From assembly GCA_963682175.1 (NCBI GenBank), contig OY821781.1, positions 37,833,254 through 37,897,253 on the forward strand: a DNA stretch of 64,000 nucleotides. The letters are read 5' to 3'. Below are positions 12,062 through 22,463 of this stretch, in pieces. Each line of letters starts with the position of its first letter. Positions within the stretch are counted from its first letter, which is position 1. Under the pieces are notes generated by a model. The model worked only from the letters and a program-made list of their open reading frames with translations. It made no database searches and had not been told where the DNA came from. The translations under genes were made by a program, and so were the position numbers. This DNA comes from Triglochin maritima. Lineage: Eukaryota > Streptophyta > Magnoliopsida > Alismatales > Juncaginaceae.

Positions 12062-13608
12062 TGTAGGATTGGATCGTGTGGGTTATGGGTCCACTAATCA
12101 CTTTTTAAGCTAATCCACAATTCTCTACTTGATTAAGCAATCAAATGCGCAGCGGAATAAACAAACAAGTAGAGAAAGAAAGACAATGCAAACCACACAA
12201 AGACGCGTCGGATTTACAGAGGTTCGGCCGCGCCTACGTCCTCTCTTGCAAGCCCCTCTCGAATCCCCGTTCGAGCTCCTCTTGCGTCTTCACTATGCCT
12301 CCCCGTTCCGGGCCGGGAGCAACGCCTTTTACAAGTCTTCAAGCTCGCGAACAACCCTCGCCGAGCTTGGCACCACCTCTCACAAACCGAGAGAATCACT
12401 TCGGGCTTTCACCGAAATCCTTGCTTCTTGTCTTGGGCTTTCACCAAGACCCTTGCTCTCTTTACAACAAATGTAACCTTGAGTGGGATTCACTCTCTAA
12501 TTGAGCACACTTTGAGTAGGATGAGTATATGATCAAATGTGTGAAGTTTAGGCTTATGGAGTGTAGAATTGGGAGCTTTGAGGATTGAGGTTTCTCTCTA
12601 ATGTATTGGACAAATTGGAGTTGGAGAGTTGTGTTAACAACAAGTCTTGATCCTCTATTTATAAGCTCCTAAGGTTTTCTAGCCGTTGGGGATAGATTTG
12701 ATTGGGTTTTGTGCAAGATACACAAAGCAGAAAATCGGGCTGCAAATCTGTCCAGAACCGGTCGACCGAAACTACTACACCGGTCGACCGTTCACTTGAT
12801 TTCAAGGAGAACGGTCGAACAAAAGAATATTCGGTCGGACAAACGAGCTAGAACTTAACTCTACTTAAGTGAATCGGTCGAACCAAAGTATGGAGCGGTC
12901 GACCGAAAAAGGGGATTCGGTTGAGACAAAGGTCAATCGGTCGAACGAGAAATGTGTCGACCGATAGCAGGGAATTTGGTTTCTGAAAATGTGTTCAACC
13001 GGTCGACCGAAACAAGGTCTTCGTTCGACCGGTTACCGAATGTATTTTGGGGTTAAGTTTGTTTTATACGAATACGACCGTTATAGGAATACGACAAGAA
13101 AAACGGCCATATTAAAATCCGGGATCGGTCGACCGAAAAGGTAGAACCGGTCGACCGGTAGAGTTCGGTAAAATCACTGTGGAGAGTCTGTTATAAACCG
13201 GTCGAACTGAGAACTGGTTCGGTCGACCGGTTCACACAGGAAATCTGGGTTTAAGTTTATAAGTGATTTCCGACTAAGGTTTGGGTGATCTAATGAAGTC
13301 CAAATGATGTGAAATTTCTTGTGTGACTTCTATAGGGAACCTATTGTGTTTGTGATATGTTTTTAACTCTTGTATGCTCAATTTACACATGTTCCTAAGA
13401 CTCAAAATAAATCAAGATTACATGTCTTCGATTTAGCTTTAATTACATGTCTTGACTTCATTTCCTTCTTTCTTGAGTCTTGATCACCTGTAGAGGTTAG
13501 CATAATACAATATATATGCAATGCAATATGTGTGCTACTCTACATCATCATAATTAAGATTAGGTTAATTAAATCATCAAAACATAGATTAAGGCCAAAA
13601 AGCCAACA
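12062..13608 (-). repeat. 5' LTR of the gag-only element
   Basis: It is the 1547-base partner of 8663-10209, with the same TG...CA ends and the same palindrome cluster at about 12754-13230. The near-identity indicates recent insertion. Confidence 0.92.
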
Positions 13609-13720
13609 CAATTTGCGGTCAGATCCTATATACTATGTCACTTCTCCGTTACATTCTAATTTATCATTATACATGACCAACAAAGATCATTCATCATTTT
13701 TATCCATTTCTAACATATAT
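13609..13720 (-). pseudogene. MuDR-type MULE transposase fragment (part B)
   Basis: Removing the LTR element and one copy of CAATT joins this stretch in frame with 8662 downward, giving YIGSDRKLVVVP across the junction. A TAG lies just upstream, where the family usually has an aromatic residue. The reading frame fades by about 13720. It shows that the gag-only element landed inside an already decayed MULE. Confidence 0.5.
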
Positions 13721-14640
13721 TAATTAAATTTGGAAATGTGTTCAAGTGAGATGGTTGTTCTTCTATTACTAATTAATTAAAAAATTGAAATGACTAAAAA
13801 GTTTTAAAAATTACCTCAATCGAGTGTAGTATCAAACGGTTGTAAACGTCGAGCAATGAGTGCACTAGCAAAATCAACTACAATAAACAACGTTACGATT
13901 AATGTTAGAATTTTTTTAAAAATTTGACAGAACCTCTTTTATATTTTCAAATTCGTAAAATTTAAACATGCATTGTAAAAGGAACTAATGATACTATAAA
14001 TAACATTCTCAACTTACAAACATCAAAATAACGACATATTTTACAAATTTAAACGACATACATTCAAACAACATACAAATCACGACATATTTAAAACACA
14101 TATTTCTCAATTTCAACACAATTTTTCCATTAAATCCCACATGTATATCGTTAGCTTATGTCCGGGTACGATGTACTCCTATGTCATCTTCATTTTCTAT
14201 TCATACTGCACTTTTTTAAAATTACAATAATCAAACTTAAATTCTCACAAACATTCAAACCCACGTACATTCAAACACAAATAAATCATTTTTAAGTTTA
14301 CATTCATTAAAACTAACATGCATTCAAACCAAAATAACAACAAAAAATCTAATTTTAATCACAATAATCAAACTTAAATTCAACTATTTTTAAGATTAAT
14401 ACCGTATACCTACAATTAACAAAAATGAAATCAACTAAGAAACAAGAAAAAAATAGTTTGGCCTAAAAATCCAAAATCTAAATCTAACCAAAACATATTC
14501 CTAAACCAACAAAAACACTACAATCATACCTAAAACAACAATGTATATCATCCTAATACATAAAAAAATGCAAGAAAACGGTGGAAAACGGAAAAAAAAT
14601 CAAAACCCTAACCTTAAAATCGCAAGAACTCGACGGCGGG
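13721..14640. other. A/T-rich non-coding stretch
   Basis: I see no gene here. The stretch has many loosely repeated ACATTCAAAC-type words and poly-A runs. It may be the 5' flank or intron of the decayed MULE. Confidence 0.5.
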
Positions 14641-14644
14641 GGGA

Positions 14645-15040
14645 GGGGGCGTCGGGCTGGTTTTATAGCCCGACGGAACTCGACATTTGTAACGTCGAGT
14701 TCACTTTTTTTAAGTGAACTCGGCGTTACAAACACCGAGTTCTGCCTTTAGAACTCGGCATCTAGGATGTCGAGTTCTGTTTAAGAAACTGTTCCCCTGA
14801 CGCGTCAATCTTCTCATGCACAATCTTAGTTCAGGAGAACAGTTCAAATAAAACTCGGCACTTGTGATGCCGAGTTCTGTTTGAACTGTTCTCCTGGCAA
14901 CTCATTTCGAGAGAAATATAGCAAGTGTCGTGCAATAAAAACAAGTGTTGAGTTCTCTAAAGAAGAACTCGGCAACACCAGTGCTAAGTTCTCTCAAGTA
15001 GAACTCGACATTGATAATGTCGAATTCTCTAGACACTAAA
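14645..15040. repeat. Array of about six imperfect hairpins, arm GAACTCGGC
   Basis: Successive inverted repeats with arms like GAACTCGGCA and TGCCGAGTTC and loops of 5-10 bases occur at about 14676-14702, 14715-14742, 14752-14778, 14851-14879, 14967-14993 and 15000-15028. The arms vary by compensating or single changes. A longer inverted pair (gttcaggagaacagttcaaa at about 14829, and its complement near 14880) encloses one of them. Nothing here is translated. The layout parallels the arrays in the MULE at 17085-17275 and 20925-21180, with a different arm sequence. Confidence 0.75.
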
Positions 15041-15918
15041 AAACAAAACTCGCCGCCGTCACGTGTCAACACGTGGTGTCAGTGGGTTTAGTGTGAAAAA
15101 TATTTTTTCAATAGGTTTATTTTGACAAAAAATATTATTTTGAAACAAATTCCAAATAAAATTCTAAAACTAAATTTCTAAAATGGTTTTTATTTTTATT
15201 TTGAAGTGAACTGTAATTGGAAACTATTACCTTGCATACATGATCAGTATCATAAAAAAACCGATGCCTAAGGTCTTAGAGAAAAACATAAGGGACAATA
15301 TTTTAATATAAAAAATACTAATTAATTATCATCTGTATATTACTGTTCGAATACTATTTATTTCATCTCATGACCAAGATAGCCTTTTTAATCTTTCATA
15401 TGTCTACATTTTCGTAACTTGCCTTGAAAGAAAATTTTGAATTCCAAAATCTGATGCAAAAAATCCTTGAAAAGGGAGTCTTAAATTGAGAAATTTAATA
15501 AATTAATGATAATTAGACCGAAAGGGCGAAAGATGATGAACTTTCCACCTTGAGATGCATCCGTTGAGGCCAAAGAAACTTCCAGATGTTTAAACACCCA
15601 CCAAAGTACGAGAAGGCATGATAAAGAATTCAAAAGGCATAATTTTTGGGATTATTACCATCATTAATGAAATTCACTCATCATTACTTTCTCTATCATG
15701 ACAATCATCATTCATTAGTCTAAGTAATCACAACGCACAACTCAAGATTTATGCTTCAATCTTTCTTAAAAAATGTAAATTTACGAATGACTGTATAGAT
15801 TAGTTGTTAATTAATATTTCAAGATCAAACCGGCTTATTATTTGATACTAATTCAATGACACAATTCCGTATGCCAGAACAAATTCTAAAATTCAAGTTG
15901 AAAATATCTTAGTTGATA
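15041..15918. other. Intergenic stretch, nothing identified
   Basis: It is A/T-rich with no recognisable frame, repeat end or RNA gene. Confidence 0.5.
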
Positions 15919-15926
15919 ACCTAAAC

Positions 15927-16173
15927 TAGAGGTGTGCAGAACCCGGTTCGGTCCGGGTTCGGTCCGGACCGGAACCAACCGGTCCGGGTTCCAGTCCGGA
16001 CATTTCTCAAAATTCGGTTTCACACCGGTCCGTTTTTTGTTTTTTTATATTTTTAAGGTTAAAAACCGGACCGGACCGAATCCAACCGGTTTGGTCCGGT
16101 TTCCTGTCCAGACCAGTTTGGTCCGGTCCAGACGCCAGATAAAAATCCGATCCGGCCCGGATGCACAACCCTA
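15927..16173. mobile_element. Small hAT-like non-autonomous element, GGTCCGG-rich
   Basis: The ends TAGAGGTGTGCA and (rc) TAGGGTTGTGCA form short terminal inverted repeats. The 8-bp sequence ACCTAAAC flanks it on both sides (15919-15926 and 16174-16181), the duplication size made by hAT transposases. The body is a run of GGTTCGGTCCGG-like words on both strands and has no gene. The 80-codon frame through it is a by-product of that composition. Confidence 0.85.
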
Positions 16174-16181
16174 ACCTAAAC

Positions 16182-16829
16182 TGTCAATATTTTTCAGTCA
16201 CACATATTTATCCATTTGCAAATCATTCTAGTTCTTGCACATATGGTATTTAATTACTAGACCATGCCATATTTATATACACATATGGCATCAAATTTGA
16301 TATTTAATTACTAGACAGTGTTATATTTATTTCACACTCTTACAAAGTCATAGTAAAGTTGGGCTTATATTTGAGATATAAGTGTAAAAACTGCTTATAT
16401 GCTCTACATAGGTGGGTTTATTTGTAAGAATTTTTTACTCCGCTCTAACTCAACTTTAGGATGGGTTACATTATTAGGAATTCAATACCAAAAAAAAAGG
16501 TTTAGGTTAACGAGCCGCTCGTGAGCCGCTCGCGAGCAGATCGAACCGAGCACGAGCAGAATTTTCCGCTCGAAACCCTTAACGAGCCGATCTTGAGCAG
16601 ACTCGGATCGCTCGTTTAGAGATCGATTACACCCCTAACATAGGATAATTATATGGTGAAGCAAGAATTAATTAATCAATTAATTCAACAAGTAACAACT
16701 AAACTTTGTGGTGTGCTGCGTGTGCATGTCTCTTTCTTAATAATCTGAGCTAAATAGTTTCTTTAATGATAAGGACAATTAGAAAGTATTAGTATAAATA
16801 TAACATAAATGGTAGGTAGAGATCGAGAG
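16182..16829. other. Intergenic stretch with a partial GAGC-rich hAT-like fragment
   Basis: At about 16503-16640 is a run of GAGCCGCTCG-type words ending in ttacacccctaa, which looks like the right end of another TAGGGGTG-type element. The left end is not recognisable. The rest is A/T-rich without features. Confidence 0.45.
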
Positions 16830-16838
16830 AAAAAAAAC

Positions 16839-16905
16839 TGAATTGCTAAACATCGTCCCAAAATTACTTAAATCACCCCTTCAAATTACCAAATTGACCT
16901 TCCTC
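16839..16905 (+). repeat. Left terminal inverted repeat of the MULE
   Basis: It aligns with the reverse complement of 21310-21376 over about 65 bases with roughly ten differences and one gap near the tip. The 3' limit is approximate. Confidence 0.85.
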
Positions 16906-16986
16906 CTATTCGTGCTTATATATCTCACCATTTCACTCTTTTCTCACAACTTTCCCTTCCAATACCTACTACAGAAGATCACGAAT

Positions 16987-19610
16987 GTCTCGAAGGCCAG
17001 ACAAGCAGCCAGCAGTTCCCCCGGTGTACCTGTATATGGTAACATTACGTATTTTATTTGTTTTCAAAAAAAATAAAAAAAATTGTGGGCGTCCGCGGGA
17101 GACGCCCCCTACATGGGGCGGGCGTCCGAGTCAGCAACTCCCCCCATGCGAGGGACGTCTCCCGCGGACGCCCTACAATTGCGGGAGACATCTGCGGAAG
17201 ATGTCTCCCCAATGGAGGAGACGTCTGCGGCAGACGTCTCCCCGAAGGAAGAGACGTCTCCGACAGACACCTCCACATTTTTTATTTTTTTAATTATTAA
17301 ATCTGATAATTACTTTAATAAATTGTGATAAATCTGATAATTTAATTTAACAAATTGTTATTAAGTTTAACAATTGTGATATTTAAGTTTAACAAATTTT
17401 GATTTAGTTTAACATTTGTTTTAATTTAGTTTAAGAAATTGTGATTTAGTTTAACAATTGTGATAATTTAGTTTAACCAATTTTGATTTAGTTTAACAAT
17501 TGTGATAAATATGATAATTTAGTTTAACAAATTTGTATTTTAAATTTCAATTAATAGTCATGGGGTCACAGTGGAGGGAAAGGCAAGTCGATACCATTAC
17601 ACGCCTTCCGTTCTTTAGATGATGATTTAGCACCGCGTCATCCACATAGACGGGGGATATCTGCTTCGGTCAGGAGGGAGAAAAAGGCATTACGTCGTCA
17701 TGAGGAGGATGATGATTCCTTCGATGATGAGCATGTGGACAGTCTCGACGACGAGAGCGACGATGATGGCCCGTATGAGTTAGAGCGCCCGGAGGTGGAG
17801 AGGCAGGGGGAGTATAGCAGATGACGTGGTCGAGCGGGTACTTCTACTTCCGCCGGATGGATGGTGCGGAAGGGTAGGGGTGGGAGGTTTACGATCGGAG
17901 ATTCGAGCTCGTGCACTGTAGATCCCCGCGTTCAGAAGAAGATGAGGGTCCAGGACGATTCTTGGATCGTGAGCAGTATGACGCCCGGTGGTCCTTTAGA
18001 TGGGAGCGTCATTCCTAGTTTCTGGGGTCACATCGCTAGACGGATCTGGGACGGAGCGGATCGGAAGGTTCTGAAGTGCCATAATCGGCACAGAGCCTGT
18101 ACAGCACTACAGAGTTGGCGGTCTACACTGAGTGCTGATATCAGAGGGGAGATTAGTGCGACGCATTTGGGGCACTTACCGTACAACATGTTCCCTTATC
18201 TCGACATGCCTTTGATTTCTGCGTTTGTGGAGTGGTGGCAGCCTGACACCAACACTTTTCACATGCCTTTCGGAGAGATGACGATCATGCTTCACGATGT
18301 TTTCCAGATCCTGCGCATTCCTGTGGAGGGTCGTATCAGTGCTCAGGGGTCGACGTCTGAGCTGAGGTGTTATGTGGCAGAGTTGCTAGGTGTCACACTT
18401 GATTGTCTGGCGAGAGATACAGCTTTATGGAGTGGTGGTGATGTCGGCATCGACGCCCTTGAGGACCTATGCAGACGGGCACGACCTCCGCGGGCCGATG
18501 ATACACAGTTGACCGCGTACCTGTTCTTGATGCTCGGAGCCATCTTGTTTGTCGACAAGAGTGGTTTCCAGATCAGACCACGCGATCTATTGGAGGCTAG
18601 GGACCCGGACACCATTCGTCAGTACTCGTGGGGCTCAGCGACGTTGGCATACATGTACCGTTAGCTTGGGATAGCTAGTCTTGCGGATTGTTCTGGGATT
18701 GCAGGTTGTCTTACGCTGCTGCGGGCGTGGATATATGAGTACTTTCCCGCATTCCGCCCGCATCGTGAGCGGAAGATGATCGAGGATGGCCATCCACGTT
18801 CGGGTATGTGGGCCGTCCGGAGCGAGGACAAGAGCGAGGGACGATTGTGTTCAATCCGCGCATGGCTAGATCGGATGACTGCATCAGAGGTATAAAACTT
18901 TACACCATTTACATTTATTTATTTATTTTTGATTTGTATTATTATTAATGTGTTAAAGTTTAGTTGGAGTGGTGACCCTATGGTCTTGACCCAGCAGCGG
19001 AGGTCCCGAGGACTTTATTGATGGGCCTTATTTGTTATCGGGATATCACAGAGCCTTATATGCCCGATCGTGTCTTGCGTCAGTTAGGATATGTTCAGGC
19101 GATCCCGGTTGACATCCCGACCACAGAGCATGAGGTGCGGTCTGCGACTGCAGCGACGTACGACGTCAGGTTCCCCGCTTCGACAGCATAATCGACTTGG
19201 CGGACATTTCCGAGATCATGCCGATTGTTCCTTGGCGACTTCAGACGTAGTCGCGACCCCTCCGAGTGTGATGCACGTTATCTTGATTGGTTCTGTAGTT
19301 ACTCACATCCTGTCATCGTCCGTGGTGCCTCCCGGAGAGCAGATCGACCACCAGATAGGACGTGTGGCGATCTGGTAATTTTTTCATTTTATTTATATTT
19401 ATTTCTACTGTATATTTTGTTAAAGTATGCTAATGTTAATGTTATGTGCAGTGGATGTGTAAGATGATACGGATTTTGCAGCCATTCCTGCAGAGGAGGG
19501 ATGAGCTGCCGAACAAGTACATGAGAGCTGCATGCGGAGATTTGGATAAGTTGATACAGTTGTGGCATACTCAGTTAGGCATCTCCGACCATGATTCGGA
19601 TGATGAGTAG
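16987..19610 (+). pseudogene. Plant mobile domain (PMD, MAIN/MAIL-type) gene carried by the MULE
   Basis: Proposed exons are 16987-17040, about 17558-18892, about 18964-19373 and 19452-19610, with GT/AG boundaries and matching phase. Exon 2 starts with a basic and acidic low-complexity head. The plant mobile domain follows from about 17860: FWGHIARRIW, the conserved FVEWWQPDTNTFHMPFGEMTI-type block, and LGIASLADCSGIAGCLTLLRAW later. Exon 3 has LICYRDITEPYMPDRVLRQLGY; exon 4 ends in an acidic HDSDDE tail. In-frame stops occur at 17822-17824 (TGA within a Gly/Arg-rich run), 18661-18663 (TAG where relatives have Gln) and about 19187 (TAA). In Arabidopsis the MAIN/MAIL proteins affect silencing, and PMD genes also ride on MULEs. 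This copy is a pseudogene. Confidence 0.85.
17085..17275. repeat. Hairpin array in the first intron of the PMD gene
   Basis: About five consecutive inverted repeats with arms of the GGAGACGTC / GGGCGTC type, for example GGAGACGTCTGCGGCAGACG at about 17217, are packed in 190 bases. GC content is far above the flanking intron. The bases are palindromic enough that both strands read open in several frames, which is why small ORFs appear here. Confidence 0.8.
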
Positions 19611-19887
19611 GCTGATTTGTTGTACCGTACTCTTAGTATTTGCATTTCTATTTGCTTATCTGTCGTACGCTTATTATTTGTATTTGTGTTTGCTTATCTG
19701 TCGTACGCTTATTATTTGTATTTGTGTTTGCTAACCTGTCGTACTCTTATATATAATGCAAATAAAGCAAACATATCAAAACATATTACATAATAAAGCA
19801 ACACTATATAAAGCAACACTATATAATGTACAAACATATCAAAACATATTACATAATTGTACAAACATATCAAAATATATTACATAA

Positions 19888-21237
19888 TTATTGCCAATAT
19901 GCTATCCTATTTTGGTACTCCAGCTCCCATCCAATAACACTCTCATCTCGTATTTGAAACCACAGAGTCGCTATAGGAGGTACGGGGAATCCCTCAGTCA
20001 ATTCCAAACGAATGTAATGAGCGTAACTCCCTAAATGAGCAATAATCAACACTCTGCATGGTCTCGTCACGGTAGGCGGGCTCTCCCAAGGTAGAACTGT
20101 AAGACATGGGTACAACGAACCATCATTTCGAACAAAGGCATCTTATACTTCTTCGTCTTGTAAGTTGAATCCATGCAGATAACGAAAGGATATGTCCACA
20201 ACAACTGGACTGACGTCGGATGTGCCAAAAAAGCGTGAGTGACGACATTAGTTTCTGGATCCGCCATAATCCAATGTAAGTACTCACACTGCACTGCTTG
20301 ATAGAGAAACTGCTGGACGAGATTCCGGTCTTGAGATTTTGTCGTCCTCATGTAATCTCTGAAATTATAAATATGCCTTTGATTTGGATTGTCCTCCGGG
20401 AATTTTTCTTTTACTGCCTTCAAGATGTTCCGTGGTTTTGCTTGCGCCTCAGTCATATCACGAACAATCTTCTTCGCCCCAGGACTTAGACCACTAATTT
20501 GACGATGACCCTCTGGATAAACTGTCAGTCTGTGGTTGTGATGTCTGTGACCACTATTAAAAACCACAACTCATCCATCACGATCCCGACGCTCCACCAC
20601 TTTTATTAAGAAATGGCAACCGCAACCCTTTCTTTTGGTGTTTCTTCGAAGTGCAGTATCCATATCCCGAGACTCCATTTGATTTCGCCGGTCGCATCTC
20701 AAATAACAATCCATACGACTATCTGATCTTGTTTTGTACGACGACACGACCAAAAAAAACCCAACTCCGATAGCTACTTGTTTGGCCCATTTACTTGCTT
20801 CATCGATTGTTGCAAAGATTTGTGCAGTTTGAAATAACTCACTGTAATCCACTTCATCACCACAGAAATCTTCCAACGGAACCTACAAAAATAAAATCAA
20901 AATTAAAAAAATCAAAAAATCGAGGCGTCTGGATAAGCCGCCTGCCCCATGGGTGGGGCGTCTGTGTTAAACGCCCTCCCAAAGGGTGGGGCGTCTGCGT
21001 AGGACGTCTTGCCCAAAGGGAGGGCGGCGTCTACGCAAGACGCATTGCCCAAAGGGAGGGCGTCTACGCAAGACGCCTCTCCCATTGGGTAGGCGTCTGC
21101 GTTAGACGCCTCCGCCAAGGTGAGGGCGTCCTACGCAGACGCCCTCTCCTTGGGGGAGGCGTCTAATGCAGACGCCCCGTCCAAATTGTGTCCCGCGACT
21201 GGCTTACCTCACCGGATGCATCACCATCGCCAGACAT
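19888..21237 (-). pseudogene. MULE transposase with FAR1-like head and OTU-like tail, core deleted
   Basis: Exon 1 (21208-21237) encodes MSGDGDASGE. A GT/AG intron with hairpins follows, and exon 2 starts at 20882. Its first part has a FAR1-type DNA-binding pattern (CYLRCDRRNQ, GCGCHF, then HRHHNH). A TGA at 20571-20573 sits where the family has Trp. The frame continues into the start of the MULE catalytic domain (FVICMDSTYKTKKYKMPLFEM, holding the first catalytic Asp), then jumps at about 20125 into another frame reading PWESPPT...HYIRLELTEGFPVPPI. The latter resembles the C-terminal His region of OTU-type cysteine protease tails known from some MULE proteins (inference). The rest of the DDE domain is missing. 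Non-functional. Confidence 0.8.
20925..21180. repeat. Hairpin array in the first intron of the MULE transposase
   Basis: About eight tandem inverted repeats with arms GGCGTCT and AGACGCC around cores such as GCGTTAG or ACGCA lie in 255 bases, separated by CCCAAAGGGAGGG-like spacers. It is the mirror partner of the array at 17085-17275 at the other end of the element. Neither array is in coding sequence. Confidence 0.85.
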
Positions 21238-21309
21238 TTTCGTGGTGTTTTTATTGATAATCGTAGGGCTAATTTATAGACACGGGACGATATGGGTATT
21301 AAATATATT

Positions 21310-21376
21310 GTTAATGGCAATTTGGTAATTTCAAAGGACGATTTAAGTAGTTTTGGGGCGACGTTTAGTAGTTCCA
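21310..21376 (-). repeat. Right terminal inverted repeat of the MULE
   Basis: It is the partner of 16839-16905, with the same CTAAAC...CCCCAAAA core on the minus strand. Confidence 0.85.
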
Positions 21377-21385
21377 AAAAAAAAC

Positions 21386-21903
21386 GAGCAAGAAAATTGA
21401 GTGCCGTGGAATTCAAAACTCAAAATCAGGGAATTTGCATACATCTCCAGACTTATATCAACATTCTCAAGTTTAATATATTTTTAACAATACCTCCGAT
21501 TTGAGACATTTGTAAGAAACATATATGTTTCCACTACGATATCGAGATATCAACCTTTTCCCTTATTATTTCTTTTCAGCAACAACATTGATTATATTGA
21601 ATACATCAGCGTATAAAGGTTGGAGTTTCATTTTATTTTGTTGTTGTTACCATCCGATATTCGGTCAAAATGGTATTTAAAATATTAAAGAGTGTGTGTC
21701 ATATTTTGAGTTATTTGTAGAATATTCATGAAACTATTTCAAAATAATAACCAATATTCCATGTGTAACCCAACAAAAGCTCCTTAAATAAGAGGGTTTG
21801 ACTCGTGCCGATGTCTTTCCTTCCACTTCTCATTTTCTTTCTTCTCTCTCTACCTTGGTTGTTATCAATTTCATGGTGAAGGCTGGAAGCCTCTACTATA
21901 ACC

Positions 21904-21934
<31 letters not shown>

Positions 21935-22463
21935 TAACAAGCCTTTTCTCCAACATCATAAAACCCACGTCAAACCAAACCTAAAAGGGCATCCAACCTC
22001 TCCTCATCATTAGCATCATCATCCTCATTCTTCTCCTCCTGTCTCTCTCCCTCCCTACACATCAAACATTCAAATTAACCTCTCCTCTTTCCTTTTTTGA
22101 CATCCTGATTAATTCTCTCTCTCTCTCTCCACAAACGTCTACTCTTCTTCTTCTTGGAAACCTACTCTCTCTCTCTCTCTCTACTTTTGACACTTTAATT
22201 CTCTCTCTATCAACAACATCGAACCCAATCCAAAAAGAAACCAAACCTCTCTCTCTCTCTGTCTCTCTCTATCTATCTAAAATAAAAAAGTCTTCCCACC
22301 AAAAAATAACACAAAACCCACACCAAACCAATCCATAAACCATCCAAACCCTCTCTCACCCTCAAAAACTCTCCTCATCTCCTTCTTTTAACACCCTAAT
22401 TCTCTATCTTTAATTCTCTTCATCAAACCACTATTCTCCATCTTCGACATTCTCCTAATCAAC
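21386..22463 (+). promoter_or_regulatory. Upstream region and long CT-rich leader of the OVATE gene
   Basis: From about 21,800 the plus strand is strongly pyrimidine-rich, with (CT)n tracts at about 21902-21930, 22114-22128, 22165-22184 and 22247-22270. Long CT microsatellites are common in plant 5' UTRs and core promoters. No TATA box could be assigned with confidence. 21386-21800 shows nothing specific. Confidence 0.5.

Larger units (their letters stand above)
8658..13613 (-). mobile_element. Gag-only, Sirevirus-like copia element with near-identical LTRs
   Basis: Two 1547-base direct repeats (8663-10209 and 12062-13608), each TG...CA, flank an 1852-base interior and are bounded by the 5-bp duplication CAATT (8658-8662 and 13609-13613). 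Transcription is on the minus strand: the initiator tRNA-Met site (rc of gctctgatacca, 12048-12059) lies two bases inside the right LTR and a polypurine tract (rc of tctccccctt) abuts the left LTR. The interior has one long gag-like frame and no pol, so the element is non-autonomous. Five CTCCCCCT-type tracts (10211, 10296, 10364, 10445, 10494) and palindrome-rich LTRs fit Sireviruses, which are known for multiple polypurine tracts and CG-rich LTR palindromes. Confidence 0.9.
16830..21385. mobile_element. MULE with plant-mobile-domain and transposase pseudogenes, full length
   Basis: Terminal inverted repeats of about 65 bases (16839 inward; 21376 inward; both containing CTAAAC...CCCAAAAYTACTTAAATC) are bounded by a 9-bp direct repeat of eight A and one C (16830-16838 and 21377-21385). 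That is the Mutator duplication size. Two genes face each other: a PMD gene on plus and a transposase with OTU-like tail on minus. Each has a tiny first exon (ATGTCT...) next to its TIR, then a first intron carrying hairpin arrays. Both are broken. The TIR pair differs at several positions, so the insertion is not very young. Confidence 0.9.

Noticed and set aside
17058..17328. Several overlapping 75-102 codon frames on both strands
   Set aside because: These are by-products of the palindromic hairpin array, and none has protein-like composition.
20925..21180. Possible CRISPR-like array
   Set aside because: Repeats are variable palindromes without constant-length unique spacers, and the context is a plant transposon intron.
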